A DNA stretch of 64,000 nucleotides, taken from Pleurodeles waltl. Lineage: Eukaryota; Chordata; Amphibia; Caudata; Salamandridae. Made by a program: the position numbers and the translations under genes. The notes beneath the pieces are model-generated. The model searched no databases and was not told the DNA's origin. It saw only the letters and a list, made by a program, of their open reading frames with translations. This document shows positions 11,841 through 23,124 of this stretch, piece after piece; within the stretch, counting starts at the first letter, position 1, and the number at the start of each line of letters is the position of its first letter. The stretch spans positions 1,193,036,691-1,193,100,690 of the forward strand of contig NC_090445.1 of assembly GCF_031143425.1 (NCBI RefSeq), read 5' to 3'.

Positions 11841-12864
11841 GCACAAGTGCAGTGGTGGCAGTATTCAGTGTAAACACCACTAGGTGTGAACAGTTGCTTT
11901 TTAACCTCTGTCATTGGAGAGAGGCCTACAGGCTCACTTGCTTTTTAAAGGTTCAGCTCCTGTGTGCTTAACTCAGTCTTAGCATACATCAAATTAGTGT
12001 GAAGTGGTGTGCTGTGCAGAAGTGGTGCCCTGGCTGTATGTGTTGCCTGGAGAGAGAGTGCCATCCAGGGATAATGCAGTACTGAGTAGTGTATGCATGC
12101 TGTTTACATGTGCTGGAGGTGCATGTGCCCATGAGTGGTACAGTACTTAAGGATGTTGAGCTGTGCAGTGGGTACAGGATAAGTGCGTGTGCTGGTTGTA
12201 TGTTTGCCTGTGAGTGGTACAGTACATGAAGGATATAGTGCATGCATGTTAAATGTGTATGCTGTAGGTATACGTGTCTGTGAGTGGGTACAGTACATGG
12301 ACTGTGCAGTGCATATATGCTGTATGAATGCCAAGGCCTACATGTCGTCCTGCTGGGTGAGGGGATATCACCCAAGGAATCCAAGACCACTTGCCCTGGA
12401 ACCTGAAGCTCCAGTGACTTCCTGCTTGAAAATTCAGTGTGCCCTGTGAGGAAGAGGAGAACGTTGGAGGGAGCAAGGTCCCTTGTGGAGCCCTGTAGAG
12501 TAGAATCTGTGCGGTGTGAGGAAACGACTGCAGCACCAATCAAGTAATTTCCCGTGTGCATGACTGACTCTGCAACCTTCATGGGGAAAGACTGGTGTTC
12601 GGTAAGGACCAATGGATGCCTGGTAACGTTGCGGCGACCTCGTATGCCAGGGGACCACTGTGTTAAATATTGCCATGGTGATAAGAGCTGAAGCCTTGTG
12701 TGGCAGCTGTTCAGAGGGCTGCTAGCAATACTTGTGGTTTGTTGATTGGTCCGGAGCCTGTAGAGTGCAAGTGGTGGTGACCAGTGAGCCATGAGGAGCA
12801 ATTAAGACTGTGGCTGGTCCGATCCCAGTGAGAAGGCCATGGGAGCATAGTCACCCAAGTTCAG
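11841..12864. repeat. TG-rich stretch with diverged tandem units
   Basis: Between about 12030 and 12310, four diverged units of roughly 60-90 bp share gtatg.g..tg..gagtgg.tacagtac followed by tgcagtgcatg. Similar lines are at 12127-12150, 12208-12230 and 12279-12300. The long minus-strand open frame across it is a by-product of the repeat. The rest (12310-12864) shows nothing I recognise. The last five bases (ttcag, 12860-12864) are the left target duplication of the LTR that follows. Confidence 0.5.
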
Positions 12865-15800
12865 TGTTGAAAATGGGGCTTCTGGCTGGCTAGGATATGC
12901 ACCTCAGCCAGGCAGAACCCACCACTCTAGTCAAGTTACACACTAAAGATAACATGTGCTCACCCCATGGTAGCTTTGCAGAAAACAGTCAGGCTTATCT
13001 CCAAAGGACATGTGTAAAGCATTTGCATAACACATTCACACCAGTGAAAAAATAACTACACCACAAAAGAGACTCCACACGTAATTATATAAAAAATGTC
13101 TTCTATAGTAAATATAGATCATGGACCAAGAACATCATAAATCTTAGATACTGTGCATGAAATGCATTTGCTAAAAGATAACAATCGTCATCCAGAATTT
13201 GGAGAATCCAGAACAACATATTTCCCCATATCAGTGTGCATTATGAAATGCAGTATTTGTGCAAGCACATGAGCCATTATTTTAGTGTGAATAATGCCAC
13301 TCAGTTCAGAGAAGCAAATACCTGCAGCACTGTAAAGCACCATAACGACATAACCCACAAATACTGTTCTTTGTAGGTATTAGAACGACCTCCACCACAA
13401 CCGTAGAGTGTGGAGTAGTAATGCATATGTATCATCACAGGCAATCTCATATCAACTCCCCCTTGGTGTCTTCATCAGTGCATGACACATACTGTCCGGG
13501 CTCATTAGGTATGATTTAAGGCAGTCAGGGTAAAAAATGACATAGAAGCCCAAACAGTAGGTCATGAAAGTTAGTGACTTTGGTTTGGGGCAAACCACTC
13601 ATCAGGCACACGTGATCACTATACCGATCCCTAGGGCCCTGGGATACCCGTGCAGCTCCTAGGGAGGTTATGGCACCTCTTGCAAGGAGCCACTGGTGCG
13701 GTGAGGGTTCCAGATGAGGAGCAAGATCTCCGTTGAGGCTTCTCACCCCGGGATGGGTAGCCAGGGTAAAAAATGCCATAGGAGATTAAACAGTAGAGCA
13801 TGAAAGTTAGTGACTTTGGTTTGGGGCAAACCACTCATCAAGCACACCTCATCTCTACACAGATCCCTGGGGTGCTGGGATACCCTTGCAATTACTAGGG
13901 AGATTACAGCGCCTCTTGTAAGGAACCCCCAGCGCGGTGAAGGTTCCAGAAGAGGAACAAGACCTCCATTGAGGCTTCTCACCCCAGGATGGGTATTGTG
14001 ATCAGTGCCCCCAAGGTGGGTCCTAAAGGAAGTGGGAAGGCACATGCTCAGTAAATTCCCCCAGCTGGGCACGGTATCCATGTGCAGTTCCCTAGCCTTC
14101 CCTGAGAAGCAATAAGGCGGGCGCCTCCTTTAGAGGGAGTCCGGCACGGGCGCAAATTGTTTCTTGGCTCCGGCCCAAAATCTAGCTAATTGCGCTCTTT
14201 TTGTGGCCCCGGCTGCATCTGTGGCTATCCCCCGCAGCGGTGATAGTTGATCCCTGACAGCTTAGGACTCCAGCGCACCCATCCAGGTCAGCACAAGTCA
14301 CGGGTGGGGTCTAGAAAGCCCAGCTCCACTTCTCCGGTGTGTGAACAGAGGCCACTGCTAGGGAATGCCTTGTCTGTTGAATTCCAAGCAAGGTCCCCAG
14401 TCTCTCCTCCAGAGTCAAGTAGGTGTGGTGGGAAATCACCCCAGTACTTCTCTGGCCCAGGCAGCAGTGATGGACAGTGTTGTGCTGTTGTCAGCAAAGG
14501 AAAACGCATCTCGGTGTCTTGTGGTGACTCTGGGAGCTTAAAGTGGCACTAGCTAGCGCTTCCCACACGCTGGGAGGTAGCAGAGCGCCCACTCTGCGCT
14601 AGTCACATAGGAGGTAAAATCCCAAAGTGCTCACCACATGCTTATGTAGAAGTTTCATTTGGTCAGCCACAGAGCCCCTTGGCGATCCTGCTAAGATAGG
14701 AACTCAGAGGAACCAGGGGTCCTCCAACCAGCCCACCCCTGGAGACCACTGGGTGCGGGACACACAGGGGGCTAGCTAGTAGCCGACCAGCACATAGGGC
14801 AAGTAGTCCTGATAGCGGTTCCCCTCAGATTTAGCAGTCCTCTGGTAACCCAGAATCAGGGAGCAGCTGGCATCAGAGCAACAAGCAGAAAAGCAGTCCA
14901 GGAAGTCCTTTATGCCAGACAGCAGATAGCAGGGCAACTGCAGAAGAGCAGTCCAGATGAGTCCTTTGTGCAGTCCTGGGGTCCTTCTGACAGAGGTTCA
15001 GTCCCAAAGGTGCTCTAAAATTGAGGTTGAGCCTCTATACCTATACTCCAAAAATACCTTTGTTCAGGGGTAACTACAAAGGGATCCTTTCAAGTGAAGC
15101 ACAACACCCTTCAACCCAGCCCTGGCTCTGGGCATCACTAGGGGGTTAATCAGTCCATTGTGTGAGGGTAGGACACAGCCTGCTGACATGTAGGATGTGA
15201 ACGGCCCTTCCTCTCCCTGATCCCGGAAGACTGTCCGTATGCAGATACCGTTTTCTGTCACATCCAGTCCCTCCTGTGTGTTGGCTGTCTGAAAAATATG
15301 CACCAAGTAGAGCTGTCACTCTGCCCCAGACGTGGTTTGGAGTCAGGCTGCAAAGTACTAGAGTCATAACCACAGAGAAATGCTCAATTTCTAAAAGTGG
15401 CATTTCTAAATTAGTAATGTAAAGTCTACCTACACCAGTAAGCAGAATTTCTTGCTACCATTCCAAATGACGTACCAAACATGCTCACGCTACTCCCCAC
15501 AGATCAGAAATTACTACTTAGACACATATAACGGAATTCACAATGCAAACCTATGTGAGGTATAGCATTCATAGTGAAAAACGAAATAGGCTGTTTGTAA
15601 CTACTAGCACATGTAGCACATACAGATATACATCTGAATTTTTACATACACAGCACCTTGCTCATAGGGCTATCTAGGGCCTACTTTAGGGGGTGACCTA
15701 GGTCTAGTAAAAAGGGAGTTTAGCCTTGCCAAGTAGTTTGATTTGCCAAGTCAACGTGGCAGTAAACTGCGCATGCAGACGCTGCAGTGGTAGGCCTGAG

Positions 15801-16106
15801 ACAAGTTTGAAAGGCTATTTCTGTGGGTGGTGCAATCAGCGCTGCAGGCTCACTAGAAGCATTTTATTTACAGGCTCTGGGTATATGATATACCACTTTA
15901 CAAGCGACTTACAGATAAATTAAATAAGCCAAATAGGTGTAAGCCAATTATACCAAATATTAGGGGAGAGAGCACATGCACTTTAGCACTGATTTTCAGT
16001 GGTAAAGTGCCCAGACTCCTAAAAGTAACAAAAAGGGGGTCAGAAAAATAGGAGGGGAAGGGCAAAACATTTGGGGATAACCCTGCAGAAAGTGCCATTT
16101 CCAAGA
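12865..16106 (-). mobile_element. Solo LTR, minus orientation, TSD ttcag
   Basis: Bounded by identical 5-bp flanks: ttcag at 12860-12864 and 16107-16111. The left end is tgttgaaaatggggc. The right end, read on the minus strand, begins tcttggaaatggcac and so has lost the canonical TG. It continues with an agggttatccccaaa..ttttgccct motif shared with the other LTRs in the window. No coding sequence is present inside. It holds a 236-bp tandem duplication (13527-13998). The 5-bp duplication, near-TG...CA ends and lack of internal genes fit a solo LTR of a Ty3/gypsy-like or retroviral family. At 3.2 kb it is unusually long. Confidence 0.7.
13527..13998. repeat. 236-bp tandem duplication inside the LTR
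   Basis: Two adjacent copies with a period of 236 bp (gggtaaaaaatg at 13528 and 13764). Both contain gttagtgactttggtttggg and end with gaggcttctcaccc..ggatgggta. The copies differ at many scattered bases, so the duplication is old. Confidence 0.9.
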
Positions 16107-16121
16107 TTCAGGAAACAGGAC

Positions 16122-16424
16122 TGAAGTCATACTTTGTTTATCTCTTCTCCTGCTGTTGCGAGCCTCACTATCAGTTGTCTACTACAAATCAAACTAAATA
16201 CCAGACTTGTGAAAAATTACAGCATCTGCTGTGAAAAAGAAATAAATCTTGTGCAAAACAACAATTCAACATGAAAACAGGCCTTTCACTGCTAATGTAT
16301 TTGCTAGTAATATGGCAGCAATAATAAAGCTACTTTATTCAAGCATTGTTTTATTCTACTTATGTGTTCACAGTGACTAAATATGACTAACCACTACAAA
16401 TTTACTAGGTACACATTACATAAA
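16122..16424 (-). mobile_element. Candidate ERV LTR, first part (interrupted)
   Basis: This segment aligns with 51236-51555 (shared: ctatcagttgtc, gcatctgc.gtgaaaaagaaa.taatcttgtgca, aatatggcagcaataat, gtgttattctacttatg). The match resumes at 26229, after the inserted LTR. The two copies are direct repeats flanking retroviral gag, pol and env remnants on the minus strand, so they are best read as the 3' and 5' LTRs of that provirus. Confidence 0.55.
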
Positions 16425-17446
16425 TGTTGGATATGGCCCTTTTTGCATGGTTATCCCCAAACTTTTTGCCTTCTTCCTCCTATTTTTTCAGGTCTGCTTT
16501 TGCTGGTTTATTGTCTCTGCGCACTCTACCACTGCTAATCAGTACTAAAGTGCAACTGCTCCCTATAGAAATTGTACTGTTGATTGATTTATCCATGATT
16601 GACATATTTGATTTACTGGTAAGTCCCTAGTAAAGTGCACTAGAGGTGCCTAGGGCCTGTAAATCAAATGCTACTAGTTGGCCTGCAGCACAGGTTGTGC
16701 CACCCACATAAGTAGCTCTGTAATCATGCCTCAGACCTGCCACTGCAGTGTCTGTGTTTGCGCAGTTTTGACTGTAACTTCGACTTAGCAAGTGTACCCA
16801 CTTGCCAGGCCTAAACCTTCCCTTTTCTTACATGTAAGGCACCCCTAAGGTAGGCTCTAGGTAGCCCCAAGGGCAGGGTGCAGTGTATGGTTAAGGTAGG
16901 GCCTATAGGCCCTCATTACAACCCTGGCGGTCGGTGTTAAAGCGGTGGGAAGACCGCCAACAGGCCGGCGGTAAAAAAAAATTAATCACGACCATGGCGG
17001 AAACTGGCAACATAGACAGCCACTTTAACACTCTGACCACCACGGCGGTAGAAACAAACACAGTTGCGGTCACCGCCAACAGACAGGCGGAAGACAATGT
17101 ACCGCCCACACTATTATGACAGGCCAATCTGCCACTTTTTCCGGGGCGGATTCAACGCGAACAAAAACACGGTGGAAACAGAACTTGGAAGGGGAAACAC
17201 TCACCTCTACACAACCCACGAGGAACCAGGACATCATGGAGCCAGAACGCCAAATACTCCCTGCGATAGTATTCCTGCTCCTCTACCAGGAGCACAAAAG
17301 ACGGCGGCGGCGACGACGACCACGGTGAGTACTGCACCTACAACACAGGGGAGGGAGGAGGGAAAAGAGTGACACACACACGCAACACCCCCACCCTCAC
17401 CCACAACAACATACACATGCTGCAACATTACATTTACACCACTCAA

Positions 17447-17471
17447 CCCCCCCCCCCCCCCCCCCCCCCCC
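17447..17471. repeat. Homopolymer of 25 C
   Basis: Uninterrupted C run in the left subterminal part of the Harbinger element. Its length is error-prone in any assembly. Confidence 0.95.
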
Positions 17472-17789
17472 TGGAAGAACGCAATGACAAAAGCAAATGA
17501 GTTGAACGATTATAATCAATAAAAATCCATTAGTCAAACCTTTAAATACAGTATAAACAATTATGTATACCAACTATTCAAGTCCGGGTAGTGCACCATT
17601 CATAGTCCGTGGACCACTGGGCCCAAAATGCATGGGCGAGGACCACACTAAATACCAGATTCGAAATGGAGAGAACACTGCTGGGGCATCAGATCGAAAT
17701 GAAACAGGCACCTCAGGGGGAAGGGGGAGCACCTCAGCCGGATGAGTGCACGACGCCAGCTCCACGAGGGGGCTCCATGCCCATTGATG

Positions 17790-18320
17790 TGTCCTGGGGA
17801 GTGCAAAGCCACAGTCTCTCCAGTGGGTGGTTTGCCCACTGCTTTATCCTGGGGAGCACAAAGCCACAGCTCTCAAGTCTTTTCAGTGGGTGGTTTGCCC
17901 ACTGCTTTATCCTGGGGAGTGCAAAGCCACAGTCTCAAGTCTCACAAGTGGGTGGTTTGCCCACTGTTTTATCCTGGGGAGTGCAAAATCACAGTCTCTG
18001 AAGTGGATAACAGTCTCCACTGGTTCTGGAGGGGGCTTTGTGCCCAGAGTGCTTCACCTTGCCAAGGACTGAGGTAGTGGATGTGATACTCCACTGGCTC
18101 TGGAGGGGGCTTTGTGCCCAGAGTGCTTCACCCTGCCAAGGACTGAGGTAGTGGATGTATCTCTCCACTGGTTCTGGAGGGGGCTTTGTGCCCAGTGTGC
18201 TTCATCCTGCCAAGGACTGAGGTAGTGGATGAATTTCTCCACTGGTTCTGGAGGGGGCTTTGTGCCCAGAGTGCTTCATCTTGCCAAAGACTGAGGTAGT
18301 GGATGTGACACTCCACTGAC
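17790..18320. repeat. Two adjacent minisatellites, about 55-60 bp and about 72 bp
   Basis: From 17790 to about 18005 there are four units of tttatcctggggagtgcaaa gccacagtctc ... gtgggtggtttgcccactg. From about 18018 to 18320 there are about four units of 72-73 bp with ctggagggggctttgtgccc and tgccaaggactgaggtagtgga. The 72-bp period equals 24 codons, and on the minus strand it gives repeated PLPQSLA and GHKAPSRTSGE blocks at the C-terminus of the adjacent gene. These are imperfect tandem repeats with no spacers. Confidence 0.88.
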
Positions 18321-21125
18321 GGTGGTGCAACATGCAAGCTGCCCAGGCTCCTGGAACTGACCACCACCCTTGTACGACTGACCACTGGGGATGGCAGCCA
18401 TGTTTGCGGTGGTGCCACTGGCTCAGGATGTTGCGGGCTGCTGGCGGCGTGGTCAGTAGCGGCGGTGCATGCGGCGGGCTCTGTGGCGTCGGTGCTGGTG
18501 GCGGCCTCACTGACTGTGGTGCTGGTGGCGGCCTCACTGACTGCGGTGATGGCGGCGGTGTCAGTAGTGGCGGTGCTGGTGACTGCCTCACTGACTGCAG
18601 TGCTGGCAGCAGTGTCAGTAGCGTCGGTGCTGGTGCCAGCCTCACTGACTGTGGTGCTGGTGAAGGGCTCAGTGTCTGGGGTGCTGGCGGCATTGTCTGT
18701 GGCGGCGGTGTCTGTGGCGGTGCCGGTGGCGGTTTTGTCCGCCGTGCAGGTTGGCATCGACGTGGACCTGCCTTTGATTTTCAGGCCCTTCCCCACCTTG
18801 GATGGTGGCGCAGCTGTCTTGCCACTATCCACTTTTGTTTTGCCTGAGCCCTTGGTGGCAGGTGTTTTTGCCTTCTCCCTCCAGTATGTGGGCAATGTTT
18901 TGACTTTTGGAGGTGGCGGAATGTCCTTGCCCTCGCTCCGTGGAACACTGGCAGCCCTGTTGCTTGGTGCACTCCAAAAGCCCGCAATTGCTGGCACCAC
19001 TGTGCCCGGTGATGTGGTGGCTGAGGTACTGGGTTGGAACCTGGAAAGGTGGGCCCTAGGGGACGGATGGGGGGAGGTGTAGGGAAGAGGTCAACATTAG
19101 ATAGGAAAAGCTTTTTAGACACACTGGGACGGGTAGATGGGGGAGGGTTGGGAGTGGAGGAAGAGGTAGTGGATGTAGGAGGTATACGTTTGCTGACTTT
19201 GGGTGAAGGTGCATTGGCTGGAGGCTGTTGTGAGGTGGATGGCTGTTGGGTGGGTGTGTGACTGCGTTTGTGTACTTTAGGAGGAGGGCTCACAGACACA
19301 CTGGTAGAGGACACAGGGGATGTGTTAATGGTAGTGGGGTGGTGAGTGCACGTGAGCGGTGTGTGGAGATGGGCGTGCTGGTGATGGAGGTAGTGACCGA
19401 GGATGTAGTGCATGCAGGTGTGAGTGGAGACGAGACTGGGAGGGAGGAGGGGGACACAGTCGAGGCAGTGGATGTTGGTATGTGCATGGGTATGATGCTT
19501 GTGTGAGTGCCTGTGGGATATGTGGAGCTTATGTTTGCCTGAGCCACCCTTGTGTGTTGATGTGTGTGCATGCTGGTCTGATGGTGTGCTTGGGATAGGC
19601 TGAGGTACAGAGGATTGGGTCTGGGTGGAGGAAGTTGGAGGGGGGAGGCTGGACACAGGGACAATGGCTGCCATCAGTGCTGAGGCCAAAGCCTGAAATG
19701 CTCTCTGTTGGGCTGCCTGGCCAGAATGAATGCCCTCCAGGTATGCATTTGTTTGTTGCAACTGCCTCTCTACACCCTGGATGGCCTTCAGAATGGTAAA
19801 CCGCCCAACATTGAGGGATCTCAGGAGGTCAATAGCCTCCTCACTGAGGGCAGCAGGGCTGACTGGGGCAGGGCCTGAGGTGCCTGGGGCAAAGGAGATG
19901 CCCACCCTCCTGGGTGAGCGGCCACGGGACACACGCTAAGGGGCTGCTGGGAGGGCGGTGCTGGTAGGTGGAGTGGCGGCTGTACCTGTTGATGCAGTGG
20001 GCTCAGAGGGGCCCGCCACCGCAAGGGAGCTCCCATCAGAGGAGTAGCCGGTGTCGCTGGTCTCTGCTCCTGTCCCCGCCATGGAGCTCTCCTCTCCCTC
20101 CAGGGCCATGTGGGATGTAGCTCCCTCCTGCTCCGGTGGCACTGCTCCTCTGCCTGTTAATGCTAATGCCCACAAGAACAGGGAGACCACAAAAAGGGGG
20201 GGGGGGATAAAGAAGAAAGGCATGTTCAGTGCATGCATTACTTCTACAGTTGGCGGACACTACAGACACAGCAGCCCTCTGCACTACGCCATGCACTTAG
20301 AGTTCCCTAATTAATCACAGGGACATGGGGTACATGGCCTATGCCCGATTGCTGCACACATGGAAGTCACAGGAGCCTGATTAGGTGTAGATGGCTCTTA
20401 CTATTGGTGTGGTTGGGGTGCCACATAGCCTGCCTCACAAAGGGTCCTTGCCTACAAAGCTCGCCCTGGCCTAGGGTGAGCCACTGCCCACCTCCCCCAA
20501 CCAGACACCTCGTAATGCGTGTAGAGTCAGATGGATGTGACGGTACTCACCCCCTTGTGGCTGCTGTGATGCCCTCAAGCGCCCATCCAACTCCGGATAC
20601 GCCAGTGCCAGGATCCTGAAGATCAGGGGGGTCATGGTGCGACAGGCACCCCTCCCACGTTGGGAGGCCATCCCCAGCTGGGCCTCCGTCGTCTTCTTGC
20701 TCCAGAGCGAATGTCCTCCCATCTTTTCCGGCAGTGGGTGCTCCGTCTGTGGTGGACTCCCAGGGTCCGGACGTCCTTGGCGATGGCACGCCAGATATCC
20801 TTCTTCTGGTGGGCGCTGACCTATAGGAATAGTACAAGGGAAAAGGAAAAACTTTAACCATCTGGACCGCCACAGTCATTGGCCCACGTTCCCACCCTTG
20901 CCCTGGTGCACATACACTCACCGTCCACTCCAGTCCCCCCCACCCCTGTATCTTCCATCCACACCACTCCAAACAGGCATTGCCCATACAGCATGCTCAC
21001 AGTGTACTCCCCTGTTTGTCTGGAGGACCGTAGAGTAGCGTGTACTGGGGGAGGACCCCATCCACTAACTTCTCCAACTCCTCCGAAGTGAAGGCAGGGG
21101 CCCTTTCCCCAGACACATGAGCCAT
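18128..21125 (-). pseudogene. Harbinger accessory gene A: Myb/SANT-like DNA-binding protein, spliced, broken
   Basis: Start ATG at 21125-21123. Exon 1 (21125-21001) begins MAHVSGERAPAF followed by TSEELEKLVDGVLPQY, and ends at a GTGAGC donor. Exon 2 (20820-20551) follows a polypyrimidine tract and TAG acceptor. It encodes KKDIWRAIAKDVRTLGV and HCRKRWEDI, the tryptophan-spaced helices of a Myb/SANT-like domain, and ends at GTGAGT. Exon 3 starts at 20153 after AACAG and stays open to 18781 except for one TAG (19936-19938). It contains LRSLNVGRFTILKAIQGVE, then a helical stretch with QAAQQRAFQALASAL (likely coiled coil), and a His-rich run. A frame change near 19.0 kb leads to a T/A/S-rich repeat region and the 24-residue minisatellite repeats, to a stop at 18128. 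Another frame change lies in exon 2 near 20710. Family knowledge: Harbinger Myb-like partners bind the transposon ends and help bring in the transposase. Confidence 0.7.
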
Positions 21126-21544
21126 CGTCACTTCCAGACACAGGTCACAGCAGCACTTGCAGTGTAGGTCCTCTCCTGTCGAAGGTCAGGTATCAAGTGA
21201 GAGACAGAAAATGGCGGTCACGTCCGCAGTGGTGCTTACCGTCACTGCCGGTGTACATCGTCATTGGCTTCTGGGACCAATAGGGTCCAATCTTCAACCG
21301 CCTACCGCGACGGTGTACAACACCAGCGCAGTTACCTCATATCCCCTTGTCCCACATTACAGGTCAGGCAGCTGCCATTTCAGGTGGCCACATGGCATTA
21401 TTTTTTAATTCGTCACACATATCTAGGCCTTTCATACACACAGAGACAGGCACATAGCGGATTGACAAATCTGTGCAATAAATTCTTTTTTTTTTTTAAT
21501 ACCTCAGTGTTGGCTGACTCTGTTTTCGTTGTTCTCGTCCATAG

Positions 21545-22646
21545 GGCACGTCCGCTGGGGCATGTGAGGAGATGGCGGCATCCTCCGGCGTACAGACCGC
21601 TGGTGGACCTGTCGACAATGGAAGAGAGACATGTAATAGTCACCTACAGACTTGATAGTGCCACAAACCAGGAACTGTGTACCCAGTTGGAGCCTGACTT
21701 GATTTCAGCTCTCCGCCATCCCACAGGAATCCCCCCTCTAGTGCAGGTCCTGTCAGTACTCCATTTCCTGGCATGTGGGTCCTTTCAAACAACAGTGGCC
21801 ATGGCATCAGGGATGTCCCAGCGTATGTTCTCAAACGTGTTGTCTGCCCTGCTGAAACACCTGCTCAGCTACATCGCTTTTGCCTCAGGTGGAGGATTTG
21901 CCTACAGTGAAAGATGTCTTCTATGCCCTGGGACATATCCCCAACATCATAGGTGCCATTGATGGGACACATGTGGCCTTGGTACCCCCCACAGGAGTGA
22001 ACAGGTGTACAGAAACAGGAAGAGCTATCATTCAATGAATGTGCAGATGGTGTGTTAAGCCGACCAGTACATCTCCCATGTGAACGCCAAGTTTCCTGGC
22101 TCAGTGCATGACGCTTACATTCTGAGGAATAGCAGCATCCCTTATGTGATGGGACAACTCCAGAGGCACCGTGTGTGGCTAATAGGTGAGGACAAGGACC
22201 CTATAACCTGTGAATAGTTGTCTGGGGTTGTCCCTAAGGGTTAGTGTGTGTCTAACAGTTGTCCCTCGACATTTGCAGGTGACTCTGGGTACCCCAACCT
22301 GTCATGGCTACTGACCCCAGTGAGAAATCCCAGGACAAGGGCAGAGGAACGCTACAATGAGACACATGGGCAAACTAGGAGGATTATAGAAAGAACCTTC
22401 GGCCTCCTGAAAGCCAGATTCCGGTGCCTCCATACGATAGGTGGTTCTCTGTACTACTCACCAAAGAAGGTGTGCTAGATCATTGTGGCCTGGTGTATGC
22501 TGCACAACTTGGCTTTGCGACGACAGGTGGCTTTTCTGCAGGAGGATGGTCCAGAAGGAGGTCTTGTGGCAGCTGTGGAGCCTGTGGACAGTGAGGAAGA
22601 GGATATCGACGACAGAAACAACGTGATCCAGCAATACTTCCAGTGA
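21545..22646 (+). pseudogene. Harbinger DDE transposase (HARBI1-like), broken
   Basis: Coding sequence follows a TTCTCGTCCATAG acceptor (AG at 21543-21544). The first in-frame ATG is at 21618 (MEERHVIVTYRLD). The N-terminal helical part has LSVLHFLACGSFQTTVA. The first catalytic D lies in NIIGAIDGTHVALVPP (about 21940), followed by HVNAKFPGSVHDAYIL (about 22080, second D region). A 93-bp intron (22186-22278, GTGAGG...TTGCAG) splits the glycine before DSGYPNLSWLL. The E is in RRIIERTFGLLKARFRC (about 22385), and the frame ends QQYFQ with TGA at 22644-22646. Lesions: frame changes near 21890 and 22000, a TAA near 22056, and a TAG at about 22477. Layout and motifs match DDE_Tnp_4 transposases, which cut and paste the element. 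Confidence 0.88.
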
Positions 22647-23124
22647 GACACAGGTAAGAAGACATCACTGCCTCCTACATCTCATACAATTGTTAGACCT
22701 ATCAGATGTCTGTCACTTTCACCCAGTGTATGGACCCTGACCTGTCACTTTGCCTTTCCATTTCACAGATGGGGGTCCCACTATGTGACCTCTGCTATGT
22801 TACCTCATGGACTAGAGCTGTGTGACATAGGTATGCTGACAATACAACGGACATGGCTGTTTTCCTTAGCTATTGCAAATACACATTTGTGAAAGCACAG
22901 ACTGACTCCAGATTGTTTTGTGATTCAAGGGTGTTTATTTAAGTGCAAATTAGTGGAGGGGGTTGTAAATGGTCAGGGGTGATGGTGGAGGAATGTCCAT
23001 GGCAGAATCCAGTCTATTTGTCTCACAGGTGCATTGTCCAAAGGGGCATAGGAAGTGGAGCTAGGGCAGTTTAAGGATGGACAGGGTGAAGAAGTGGGAC
23101 AGAAGGATGACATTCAGGGTGGTC
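22647..23124. other. Convergent 3' region of transposase and accessory gene B
   Basis: The transposase stop (22646) and the gene B stop (about 23125) face each other. The gap carries a spliced-leader-like acgggtaag context and AT-rich stretches, but no clear polyadenylation hexamer on either strand that I would call with confidence. Confidence 0.4.

Noticed and set aside
11989..12801. 270-codon minus-strand open frame rich in H, T, Y and P
   Set aside because: It runs through diverged TG-rich tandem units, which keep the complementary strand free of stops. No domain, no conserved start.
17790..18320. CRISPR-like regular repeats
   Set aside because: Units are contiguous, with no unique spacers, and lie in a eukaryotic transposon. 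They are minisatellites.
18332..19082. Plus-strand open frames of 171 and 205 codons (V/A/G-rich)
   Set aside because: Antisense shadows of the low-complexity coding tail of Harbinger gene A.
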